Assembly (NCBI GenBank): GCA_018697195.1
Contig: CM031858.1
Span: 110,597,556-110,661,555 of the forward strand
Reading direction: 5' to 3'
Length of the DNA stretch: 64,000 nucleotides
Source: Certhia americana
Lineage: Eukaryota; Chordata; Aves; Passeriformes; Certhiidae
Of the stretch, positions 1-10,147 are shown piece after piece (positions within the stretch are counted from its first letter, which is position 1; each line of letters opens with the position of its first letter). The notes below the pieces were generated by a model. The model did no database searches, was not told where the DNA came from, and saw only the letters and a list, made by a program, of their open reading frames with translations. The position numbers and the translations under genes are program-made.

Positions 1-1181
1 GCTCCAAAGAAGAAATTAATAAACCAAGTACTTACAGGTACTTACAAACAGCTCTAGAATAAAGACTCCCATTTGTCTGATGGAATTTAGTATAGACAAA
101 CCGCTTGAGGACACAGTTACTGTTAAGTATCTGTATGAGACTTTAGACATCAATTACTCCTATGATTGAAGAAGACCCTAAATATTCCAGAGGTGGCATC
201 CAGAAGAAGAGGATGTGTGTAGAATACATCTTGTAGAAGACATGGAAAGCTATCAAAGTAGGTTGGGAATGGAGCTGGAAAAAGGGGAAACTAGTCATGG
301 GCCTTGAAGGTTGTATGGTGACCCAAAAAGAAGGAATAATTGAGGGAGAGGAAAGAGGAGTCAGAGGATATAACAATGAATTAAATTTCTTACCTCCTTG
401 TCCTCTAACTTCTTGTGCTTACCTGGATTTAGCAAAAGTGGTGAGGCTGCTCAGCTGAGAAGGATTCCTGGCTGGCAAACAGCCTCTTGGACAAACTACT
501 GGTTGCTGCTTTGTTGGCAGTGTGAGGCACACTGCCCTGCACAACAGGACCAAGGAAACTTGTAAACCCAGACACAGCTGCCACTCTTGTCTGTGGAAGA
601 TGTATGCCAGAGCTTTTTTGGTGAGGAAAATACCGTGACCTGGCACAAGGTAACTGCTTCATCCCCTCCTGGCATGCTGGAGACAGGAAAGAGTGTAGAT
701 ATTTAAAAGTGAAAGAGAAGAAAAACACTCTTGGAACTGAAGGGGCTTTTGAATTCCTGGTGAGACAAAAGGTGAGGCAACCCCACATCCAGGGCAGAGA
801 TGAGCTATAGGCTTTCAGGGGCATAGGGAGATGATAGAAACAAACACAACTCCCAAATGATGGGCAACAACTGGTAAGGGTTTTCAACCATATTCTCATA
901 TCCAAGGACAGGGACTTCTAAAAAGACATCAATAATTTTTTAAGAACAAATGTAGAGTGGCAAAATGGTGTTTTCTCCAGCCAACTTAAAATTATATAAG
1001 CTAGTTACTCAATCCAACTGGATTTACTCAGTGATATTGAGCAACAATGTTTGAGGAGCTGCATGAATTGGACTGGAAAGATGTTTTCCCTGTTTAAAGG
1101 CCATAATGGTTATAGTTTCAAATACCAGTTGATTTAAGTGTTATAATGTTTCACAATCATGTATTTAAACACAGAAATCTG
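1..1181. other. Flank downstream of NOL4, no gene recognised
   Basis: This stretch lies beyond the most distal poly(A) signal I would assign to NOL4. It has one long open frame on the minus strand (429-905, 158 codons), but that frame has no domain, no family resemblance and no low-complexity or codon signature of a real protein, so I treat it as chance. I recognised no repeat family here. Confidence 0.5.
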
Positions 1182-1187
1182 TTTATT
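1182..1187 (-). terminator. Candidate distal poly(A) signal AATAAA
   Basis: TTTATT on the plus strand reads AATAAA in the NOL4 direction. It would give a 3' UTR of roughly 1.75 kb. It is a motif match only; no cleavage evidence is available. Confidence 0.35.
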
Positions 1188-1790
1188 TACCCAAATAAAA
1201 CAGAGGAAATGATTCCAGCCCTCAGGTTTTGAATTCTCATTTAAATATGTGAACATGAGTCCACAACTTAGAGATGTTTGTGTATCTATGTACCTCCAAA
1301 ATACTCATATTTCAATAGGCTTTTTCACATTAATATTCACCAACAGTATCACAAAAGTTCTTTTTCTTTTACATAACTGTAAGCAACAGTAATTCTAGAA
1401 ACACTAGAGAAAAAAAAAAGCATAGCAATGTCCACAGTTACAAGAAAAAGTGCACATTACTTGGTCACAATCACAGTCATTACTTGGAAAACTATATGTA
1501 ACAAGTAGATATAAAATATCACTGATGCCTTAAACTCATTGTCAAAAACGGAATTACATAAAATTTTGTACATGAAATAAGGCAAATTTAGGAATGCACA
1601 AGAAACTTGTTATTCAACAAAAGCTAAACAACAGAACAGATAGTACAATAAGCATAAACTAAAGTACCTTTTTCTATATATTTAAAAAGAAGCCTGCCAT
1701 AGTGCACAAAGAAAACACCATTAATGTGTAATCATATTATAAAATAAGAAATAGAGGGGCTGGGAAGAGTGGGGATGGGGAGAGAAGAGT

Positions 1791-1796
1791 TTTATT
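1791..1796 (-). terminator. Candidate middle poly(A) signal AATAAA
   Basis: An AATAAA hexamer on the minus strand about 1.1 kb after the stop codon. Downstream in the transcript direction the sequence reads as a C/T-rich run (plus strand is A/G-rich at about 1755-1790), which is compatible with a downstream element. It is a motif match only. Confidence 0.35.
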
Positions 1797-2119
1797 ATAG
1801 TTGCAGCTGCATTCACTTACAGTTTTGTACAGGTTTTAGCTAGGCCTGGGAATTATACAAATTATACCAGAAGTGTCAATGACCTTCCTTCGTAAGAATT
1901 TTGTTTATATTAAGGAAAAAAAATAAATACACACAAGAGTGCAAATTTTCAGATTGTCACTTGCAACCTCTTAACATTCATCATCTACATCCAATCACAA
2001 CTAGAGGGACTTGTATAAGACAGCAGCAGTGATCATGGAGTCAGATGAGCTCACTGTAAGAAATCAAATCATCTTTTTTTTTTCTCAACGATATGTCTTT
2101 TTAAAAAAACGCTCAACTC

Positions 2120-2125
2120 TTTATT
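2120..2125 (-). terminator. Candidate proximal poly(A) signal AATAAA
   Basis: An AATAAA hexamer on the minus strand about 0.8 kb after the NOL4 stop. It is followed in the transcript direction by an A/T-rich tract. It is a motif match only. Confidence 0.3.
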
Positions 2126-2917
2126 AATTGCTAATAAAGCTGCAATATATTACAGAATGGAGTTGAGAATGGCATGAATGCAAGAAATGCATACTTCCTT
2201 TGGAAGGTATTCCATAGATGACAATTTACAGTACACAGGGGAGGAAATTATCCAGCATCAAGAGTTACTTGTTGTAGAAAGAATATGAAGTTGGGGAGAA
2301 GGGCACAGCCAGGGATTCAAGAGAGGAAGGGGGGACTTAAAATAGCTCCTCAAAACATTTTCAGGACCAGTGAAAAAGTTTACCAAAGTAAAAATGAAAA
2401 ATCTTGAATGAAAACAAAAATCTTTTGTTTCGTTTTTTATAAAAATTACATTTTTTTAAAATACAAGATCCTTTTAATTGCAATTGTGCCCTGTAGCAAC
2501 AGGACATTTGGCAATGTTTTGCCATATACTGCAGCTTTAAGTCCAATGAGTCAGTATCACATTCCACTAATATTGCACTTGGATCTTGAACCATTGTTTT
2601 AAAAAACCATCACAGCATCTTCTGTTTCCTCCACTTGTTAGAATGAGTTAATTTCTAGCCACTTTTTCGATATTTATGCTGACACACTAAAACAAAAGCA
2701 ATAGGCTGGACACAGTAAAGTACCTCAGAAATACCAGAGGTCGAAGTTCACTTGAAGCACCTTAACACATCACTTTATGGATCAAGAACAGTGTGGCATT
2801 ATGGTAATTAACTCTCCTAAAGGACTGTGCAGTAACTGAAGTGTGTGCTCTGGGAAATCAAAATGTCATTAGTGGAAATTCTGAGATAAGACCAGGCCGG
2901 TGTGAAGGTCACATGAC

Positions 2918-3111
2918 TCAGTTCTGCTGCAAAATAAGGTTTTCCAGTTCATCTGCAGAGCGCAATAAAAACGCGGCTGATTCTCGGTACCCTGCCACGA
3001 GCTGCCTCACTGCATTTATTTCAGTCGGACTCAGCTGGGGTCTGGAGCTGGAACTACTGGAGGATCCAGAGCTGGTTGCTAACTGCCTCTTCATACTGAG
3101 ATCTGTTGGAC
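2918..3111 (-). CDS. NOL4: NOL4 terminal coding exon (C-terminal 63 residues and stop)
   Basis: The acceptor is TGTCTGCAG just right of 3111. The exon begins with two bases that complete a split Gly codon, then encodes 63 residues and TGA at 2918-2920. In order they form PTDLSMKR (residues 1-8), a Ser-rich run ([11 protein letters not shown], about 13-23), and the conserved C-terminal block from [12 protein letters not shown] to the end NLILQQN, which is the most recognisable part of the NOL4/NOL4L family. The PTDLSMK stretch fits the PxDLSxK consensus used by proteins that recruit the CtBP co-repressor; binding here is inferred. The exon joins in frame to either the exon at 14186-14006 or the cassette at 10147-10067. 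A 112-codon frame on the other strand (2841-3179) is its antisense shadow. Confidence 0.96.
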
Positions 3112-5156
3112 CTGCAGACAGCAAAGGGAAAGAAAAGAAGCTTCAGACCTGCTGCCAGAAATGTTTCCCAGGTTTGTAGATACAAATGCAGAGTAGTAGG
3201 ACCTGCTCTCAGCTGAGTGCAAGTAGCAAAAATAAGCAATAACTGTTCTGTGACCAGTCACCTTGACAGGAACCACAGCAATTTATATTTATGTATCATA
3301 GACCCCACTTACAGAACATGAGGGGCAAGTCCAATTCCAGCAGAAAATTAGCCTCCAGGGGCATATTCTAACAGCATCAGCCACTTGCACCCCAAACCCT
3401 GCCCTGGAATCTGACAACAGTGATCAGGCAGAAGGTTCATCTCCTGTGCCTCCCCCCAGCTCCAGCTGCCATCATAGACTTCATGGCAATATGCACACTT
3501 GCAATTTTTATCACAGAAAATCCAACTTACATTCTCTAGACAGCTATTTTCACATTTTATGCTTCAATCAGCATGTGGCCAGATTGAATCCCTTGCAGAC
3601 GTAGATAAATGGTCATCCACATGACTTTCCTGACGCTGTCTGATCACTTACATAAATAGCTGCTCATGAATGAGATTAGGCTGGTGACAATCTGGCTGCC
3701 ACAGTGAGGAGCACACTATCATCTGTGAGGGCTGCATACAGCTGGCAACACATTGCAAGGATCTTGTAAGGCCAGAACACTGACAAGAGATTCTGCAGCA
3801 ATCACCATGCTGTTGTATTGGCAGCTCACAGCAATATGTTTAGCACTTTTCTTCAAAAAATATTCTCAAGACCATGAATACTTCATATAGAAGACAGCAT
3901 TCCTGAGGGCAGTCTGCAGGTTACTGTGACTGGCAAAACATCTGCTATCATGTACTTTGGCTTTGTATGGAATTTCCCTGGCTGTTTGATCAGTTATTAA
4001 CCAGCTAGGACACATGGTGCTTTAATGAAGTGTTTGCAATTTTCACTTAACACATTTTTTTTCTTCCTGGAGTGTAAATTTGGACAGGAAGAATTGGACT
4101 GAGGACATTTTTAAACATATATAGAAGGATATAGATGTCAACTATACCTATTAAATAGTATATTTTGTGCAAATCTGTGAAATATGGCTCTCTCATTTTG
4201 GCAGTGTAGCAAATCTATACTTCCAGCAGGCAGAAGATCAGGCTAGACTGACCCTAATCTTAATACTCTCCTGGAAACTGGGATCAAGCTATCCAAAGCA
4301 ATGTATCTTGCTTTCCTACGAGAAAATTCAATTCTTCAATTTGATCAGGACAGTATATGTAAATGCCAAGGTCTTCCAGCAAAGACTGGAATAATTTTAA
4401 TATTTAGCATATTGAACTGTAGAACACAGAGCATACTAATTCATATTCTAGAGATTCTCCTAAATAATACACAAAAAATTTATAAGATTCAAAAATACAG
4501 ACTTGCAATCGTAAGCACTAATGGAATGAGATGTCTGATTTCCAGAAGCTGAAGATCTGGTCATAAACCTTATTTAATTTTCTTTCTGGTATGTCTTTTC
4601 AGAGGTACAGGTGAGACCACAAAAAAATGTGGAGATTGCCATGTCCCCTCAAAAACTGAAGTTAATGAAAAATCTCCCCTTGAGTGAATAAAAGCAGAGC
4701 TGGGGCTATGAAGAGAAACTACTCAAACAGAAAGGGTCCTATTAGATGTGATTTCCTACTACACAACTAGCATGAGCAGCACTTAGCCTTACAATTTGTG
4801 TTATCTGGTTTTACACTGGTATAAATGAACTGACATTTAAATGACTTCCAGTGTACAAAGGATAAATTAAGCACAATTAGCTCAGTGAATTTGTTTTGGT
4901 ATGACCACACACTGCAGGAAAATGATGACTGTGAAGAAGCTCAGAGGGTATTTATAAATAAAATCTTAACAGGGAACAATGGTATACCAATCATAATGCC
5001 AGTAGGGCTGAATGGTTGTAAGAAGCCATTAAAGACTTCTGTATTTATTGAGGCAGTAGTGAAAAAGCTGCTACTGACATATTGAGGGCATTGTGCTCCA
5101 TATGAACCTACTTTAACTTTTATGTTCTTTCCTTGACTTTGATTCATGTCGCTACC

Positions 5157-5225
5157 AAAAACACACACACACACACGCACTCAGAGACACACACACACAC
5201 ACAGACACACACACAGAAACACACA
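5157..5225. repeat. CA/GT microsatellite, interrupted
   Basis: Runs of CA dinucleotides are interrupted by short GCACTCAGAG- and AGA-type units. Long interrupted arrays of this type are usually length-polymorphic. The minus-strand frame across it is a repeat artefact. Confidence 0.95.
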
Positions 5226-8200
5226 ATATCTGGCAGAATAGAGCTTCTGCTGCAGAGTACATCATTTTATGAAATGTAACTGAAGGGCTTTTCTCATTGG
5301 TAATCCAGATTTTTAGTGACAGAATAGGACATCTGTTTATATCACTCATAAGTAAAATATACATGGAAATGTGCTTGGTCATACCTCTCAGGCTTTCATT
5401 ACACAAAGTGATGGTGTACTGCTCTGAAAGGAAAACCAGGAGAAGACCAGATGCCCATCATGCACAAATCAGTATAAGTCTTCACAAGTCTATAGGATCA
5501 CAGTTATTTCCATAGTCCAAAGATCTGGCTGGCTCTGTATTCCTAGATGTCTGGATTAACTTTCATGAAGAAAGTTCTTTAATTCTTCAGAGTATTTATC
5601 TTTGCATCCTGAAGGTACTGGGAAAAGCCAGAAGGCACTCTGCACACACAAGGGCTAATCACAACCTAAAAATCCTCTTGGTCTTGGAGATTTCTGTTGT
5701 GTCAGAGCTCTTGTATACAAAGAAAATAAGATATCTCAAATTTTAACATACCCAGCTTCTTCAAACTACTTGATGGGTTTATTTCTTTAATTTCTATTTA
5801 CTAGGAAAATGGGATTTTACTTCACTTCCCAATTCCTGCCTTGTACTCAACAACCCACAGTGCTGTCCCACTTCCCCCTCAAAGAAAACCCCGCTGAGAA
5901 AAAAACCCCAAAGGAATAAACACAGAGAGAAAATTTTCATAGCTATGATTTGGGGACAGTGAGAACACCCGTGCCTTTTCAGGAAGGCAAGCTGCCAGAG
6001 TACTGAACAGAAAAAAGGTGCCAAGCTTCATGTGGAGATAAGGATTTTAGCTCTTTTAATTGTGTTATGTGACCCCTACATCTCACCTCTAAAGCTTACC
6101 TATGACAGCCCAAGCTTTATATCTGGGAGAACACCTCACTCAGAGATTAGTCCCAGGATGTGTTATATTGTTCTCAGCTTTTAATAGCTACGATAGACAC
6201 TCACGGGAAGTAATAGAGATTCTCAAAGGTTGGCCAGGCTGCTAAATACTAAAATATTATAACTTATTTGTAGCTTCATCAACCATACCTGGTCATTTAA
6301 AAACTAAGGAATAAGTGCAACCTGTAAGTGCTTTCTTGTGCTGTAGATTTTTCCCATGTAATTTTATGCAAATCAGCTATTGAAACATGGAAACCTAAAT
6401 CTTACCGTAATAGCTACCATATCTCTTTAGTCAGAAAAATAAATCACAGCTATTCTGAAGGCTTAAAATAGCTGCTTTAGGACATTTCATGTGCATCTAT
6501 CTCCAGAAGGCATCTCTACAGGTTACTAAATCTGGAAAAAGCTGAACAGCTTCACCATCATGTCTTTTAATAACTATCTTTACTATATTTTTAGTATATT
6601 TAACATTATTTATTAAGCTGCTAGTCCTTACAGGAACAACAAAGTGTATACTTGTAAAGAGGGAAATCTGAATATTTTTGCAATGAATTTTGCAGTGTCA
6701 GGTTCCTCCAAGATGTTACTGCAAGTTTTAGCATACTGCTTCCTATCCTGGAGTACTTCAGGACTATTAAAAATCTTGATTGCAAATATTATCAGGTTCC
6801 ACAATGTCTGCTGAGCAAGCAAAGATTAAGTATATATCGCAGAGATTAAGACAGGAGACTTATTTCCTTTTTTTTTTCTCTTAGTGCATATTGCCATAAC
6901 ACAAAATTATCACCTTCCTTGTTTTTTTAACAGCCCAACATTCTCACAAGCAGTTAAACAGATTGCTGAGACAGGCCCTTTCTTTTTTTATACTCTTTCA
7001 GAAGACTAAAGTATTGTTCCTCTGCCTCTCATTTAGGCCATCTGATTGACACTTTAACATGGGAATATTTTTGATTTACTATCTCTGTCCAGCTGCATTG
7101 ACCTAATTTCACCTCTTAGGTGCAATTGTTCCTGTTGGAACCACATCAGGCTGAATATGAAAACTCTAAAAAACCACTCTTCATGTGCTAGACAAACATT
7201 TATCAAATCAGTTGCTAGAAATATCTGCCACTAAATACACTGTGGAACAAATGGCTTTTTCTGTAAATTACAAGACTTTAATGAAACTAGTTATTGCCTC
7301 ATGCACTACTCATTACCAATGTGATATATATCAAATTCCAAAATATGGGTCAGATGTAGATGTGCTGATACTGATTGCTTAGACACTATCAACTGTCTCA
7401 GCAAAATTCCCTTAAGAATTATATGTTGTCACTGGGAAGCTACAAGTCTTATAATTAACAACTACTAAAAGAATAATAAATGTGCCAGTGACTCTCAAAA
7501 TGGTTATCACTATTACAGATAACAATGTAGAATAAAAAATAATTTTAAAAAGCTTTATGTGCTTGAACATCTACATGTTCATTAATAGTTAAGCAACCTT
7601 TTTCATCAGTGATAATGTAAAAAGCAGTGACACTTAGAGAAAAATACATTTGCCCATGCTTTGAAATCTCTTGTGTGTATATTTCCTATTGCACCTATTT
7701 TCCTCTCCCTTTGTTTTTCCCCATGGCTTTAGATGAGTGTTTGGATTACATTTTTATATACTCCAATAAAACTAAATAGAAAAAAACGCTATCAAAGTAT
7801 GCTACCTTTTCTTTCCAAAATATATGTATTTATTGTAATAAGAATGCTTTATTGTGATATTATGTATCTGTCAATGTTTCTTTTCCTCCTGCCTTCAAAC
7901 ATAGAGCAGATGTGCTTAAAAGTATTGTTTCAAGTGCCAGGAGAAATCAAGAAACAAGGGACTGATGAATTGGACCTTTTAAGCTTCTTTCTCCGTTCCA
8001 CACCTCTCCCTCTGGAAGACACATCTGCTACTTTAGGCAGCAGGATAAAAATGCTGTCTTGCCTAAGGAAAGTGATATGAAAAACACAGAAATGCCTATA
8101 GCCATCATTCATTTTCAGTGATCAGGAAACACAGTAGTCTGTGATTAAATGCTTATGTGAGATTCTTTCTATCCACCACAGGAGATTAATTGTGTGGTGT

Positions 8201-9245
8201 ATACCGTGTTGCCTTTGCAGTTTTTGCCTCAGCTTTGTGCAAAGCTGTGTAGTAAAGAAGGACACTGCCTAGTTCATCCACAGACATCCCATTTCCATCC
8301 CTGCAGTGGGAACAGAGTAGTACTTGCCTGAGCCACGTATCTGACAATTTGAAGATGAGGAAGGAGGAAGAGGAATGTAGGGAAGGTCTTAACAGAAAAT
8401 TCAGCCAGCATTTTCCAGCAAGAAATTCTCCTTTGCCAAAATATATTTTAAACCATTTAACTTGTCCCGAGCCCATCTTTTGGGTTTTTAAATGAGGTTA
8501 AACATACTGTCCTAGGTTCCTAACTCTATCACTCTTGATCTGTTTCTTCATGCTGCAGGCTCTGTGTTAGAGAAAAACTGTGTTCTCTTCCCCCTCTCCA
8601 CTTTGCTGTCATCAGGGTAGCACTGAGAACACAAAAGACTATGCAAAAGTAGAGGTATAAAGAAGACCTGGAGAGAGGAACCACAGCAAAAACCCCATTC
8701 AACCCCTACATCCTGGCTAGTCAACCTGTGAGTAACCCACTCAGAACTTTAAAATCTAGCTACATATTGGATATTCTCATCTGTTGGGTTTTTTCCCCTA
8801 GTTTGTCTCCAAGAATATCACCAAGTTTATCACCTCTATCAATCATGCAAGTGCCAGGATTTTACAGAAGGTTACAACTTGACCAAGTTTTTGGATGTGG
8901 AAAGGAGGTGCCTTCCCTGCTGTCTCATGAAAACTTGTTCATGACAAGGACATGTGTGCTCAGTACTCTTTCCCAGCCACAGATCAGCACGGTCATGCTG
9001 ATCCTTGGAGGTCAGCAGCTCCAGCTCTGGGAGATTCCCCCAGCTGCTCCACTGTCTTCAGCAGGGCTGCACCATCTGGAGGATCAGGACACAGAAGGAC
9101 CAGGAAGGCTGACTGGCACAAGGTTAAGAGGCCTGGCTAAAGCAGGGAACAGGTGGGAGGGCACTGGCTCTGGAAGGGAGCAGCAGGGAGGGGTGAGCAG
9201 TGAAGTCCCTTGGCTACCAGCTGGGCCATTAGGCCATCATGCAGG

Positions 9246-9974
9246 TGTCATGGGTTGCAGTGCAAAATGTAACCAAAACTCTGTATTCTATCACCATTTG
9301 ATGAAACTGGGGTGTGGTGGGGGGTGTAATTGTCTGTCAATGGACCAACTGTCAAAAACCTGCTGGGGAAATTTTCTTATCTCTTCCACAACCCAGCCTC
9401 CCTCCAGGGAGAGATCTTCTGCTAATGGGCCATTGAGTCTCACTGATAGAATTACATCATCCCACTGAGAAATGCTCCAGCCAAGGGGAGGACCCAAGTA
9501 TTCCCATATGGATAAAATCTGGGAGTTGGAACACCAAGACATCCTTTTCCACTGGATTCTCAGAGGAAGACCAGGCCCATCTATCACCACTGGACTTTCA
9601 GTGAAAAACTCCACTCTTTCTACAGGAGCATCACTTCAACAGAGCCACATCTGCCACTAGGACTGCGGCCACCATTGAATGGGACTGCCACCAACACCCT
9701 GACACACAGGGTGTCAGGTTGTATCCTGACTCTGTCAGTGTGTTTGTTTGCTTCCTTGCGTCTTTGTTTTTCTCTTTTGTATCACTGCATGTGTTTTTGT
9801 TTTCTTGTTTATTTTAGTTCCCCTAATAAAGAACTGTTATTCCTATTCCCATATCTTTGCATGAGAGCCCCTTAATTTCAAAGTTATAATAATTCAGAGG
9901 GAGGGAGTTTAAATTCTCCATTCCCAGGGAGTCTCCTGCCTTCTTAGCAGACACCTGTCGCTCAAACCACGACA
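9246..9974 (+). mobile_element. Solo LTR of an endogenous retrovirus (avian ERVL-like)
   Basis: This 729-bp unit starts TGTCATGGGTTG and ends CAAACCACGACA, which are imperfect inverted repeats of each other and give the required TG...CA ends. It is flanked by GCAGG on the left and GCGGG on the right, a probable 5-bp target-site duplication with one mismatch. An AATAAA signal sits at 9825-9830 and a TATA-like GATAAAA near 9510, so its own reading direction is plus, antisense to NOL4. The 3' third, with the CCCCTTAATTTCAAAGTTAT segment and the AGCAGACACCTGT segment before the end, resembles LTRs common in passerine genomes (recalled, not searched). No internal retroviral genes are present, so it is a recombined solo LTR. 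It ends 92 bp from the cassette exon at 10067. Confidence 0.85.
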
Positions 9975-10066
9975 GCGGGCTTGCCTGTGGGAGAGGAGGC
10001 TGAAAGATAAGATGGGCCAGGATTTGCCATGTTGTGGACATAATGGGATTCAGATGAAGAACTCAC

Positions 10067-10147
10067 CTGAGCTGGAAGGGGACTGGACGTTCGTGGTGCC
10101 TGGGATGCAGTGCTGAGTTGTGGCTGTGGTGGAGGTAGGCTGCAGAT
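10067..10147 (-). CDS. NOL4: NOL4 81-bp in-frame cassette exon (probable alternative exon)
   Basis: The acceptor is TCTCCACAG and the donor is CAG/GTGAGTTC, both good. The exon is 81 bp and enters and leaves in phase 1, so it can be included or skipped without changing frame. Read in the NOL4 phase it adds 27 residues, beginning Asp-Leu-Gln-Pro-Thr-Ser and ending Pro-Ser-Ser-Ser before the split Gly. The insert is rich in Thr, Ser, Gln and Pro, with one Cys-Ile-Pro-Gly turn, and has no stop codon. The NOL4 form I remember from mammals joins the flanking exons directly (SSSG then PTDLS), which supports an alternative rather than constitutive exon. The insert would lengthen the flexible linker just before the CtBP-like motif. 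The other two frames of this piece do not continue the NOL4 reading. Function is not known. Confidence 0.7.

Larger units (their letters stand above)
1182..2917 (-). other. NOL4: NOL4 3' untranslated region (extent uncertain)
   Basis: This region follows directly from the NOL4 stop codon. It is AT-rich, lacks recognisable interspersed repeats, and contains several AATAAA signals on the minus strand (2120-2125, 1791-1796 and 1182-1187). The absence of CR1 or LTR insertions over about 1.7 kb is consistent with a maintained UTR. The true end cannot be decided from sequence alone; alternative polyadenylation giving UTRs of about 0.8, 1.1 and 1.7 kb is possible. Small open frames inside it (for example at 2361-2602) are not credible proteins. 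Confidence 0.6.
3112..10066 (-). other. NOL4: NOL4 intron before the terminal exon
   Basis: This is non-coding, about 7 kb, bounded by the GTGAGT donor next to 10067 and the acceptor at 3112-3113. It contains a CA-rich microsatellite near 5.2 kb and a solo LTR at 9246-9974. The stretch 8988-9245, immediately left of the LTR, is noticeably GC-richer but I could not identify it. Elsewhere I see ordinary AT-rich intron and no supported gene. Confidence 0.85.

Noticed and set aside
429..905. 158-codon minus-strand open frame downstream of NOL4
   Set aside because: No domain, no splice or promoter context and no family resemblance; the composition looks like translated non-coding DNA.
2841..3179. 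Plus-strand open frame over the NOL4 terminal exon
   Set aside because: Antisense shadow of the real coding exon on the minus strand.
5152..5406. Cys/Val-rich minus-strand frame
   Set aside because: Artefact of translating the CA microsatellite.
8728..9468. 246-codon plus-strand open frame
   Set aside because: It runs from GC-rich intron into the LTR starting at 9246, so it crosses an element boundary; no protein features.
10067..10147. Reading the cassette exon as Ile-Cys-Ser-Leu-Pro-Pro-Pro
   Set aside because: That frame is phase 0, whereas the upstream exon leaves in phase 1; only the phase-1 reading joins both neighbours in frame.
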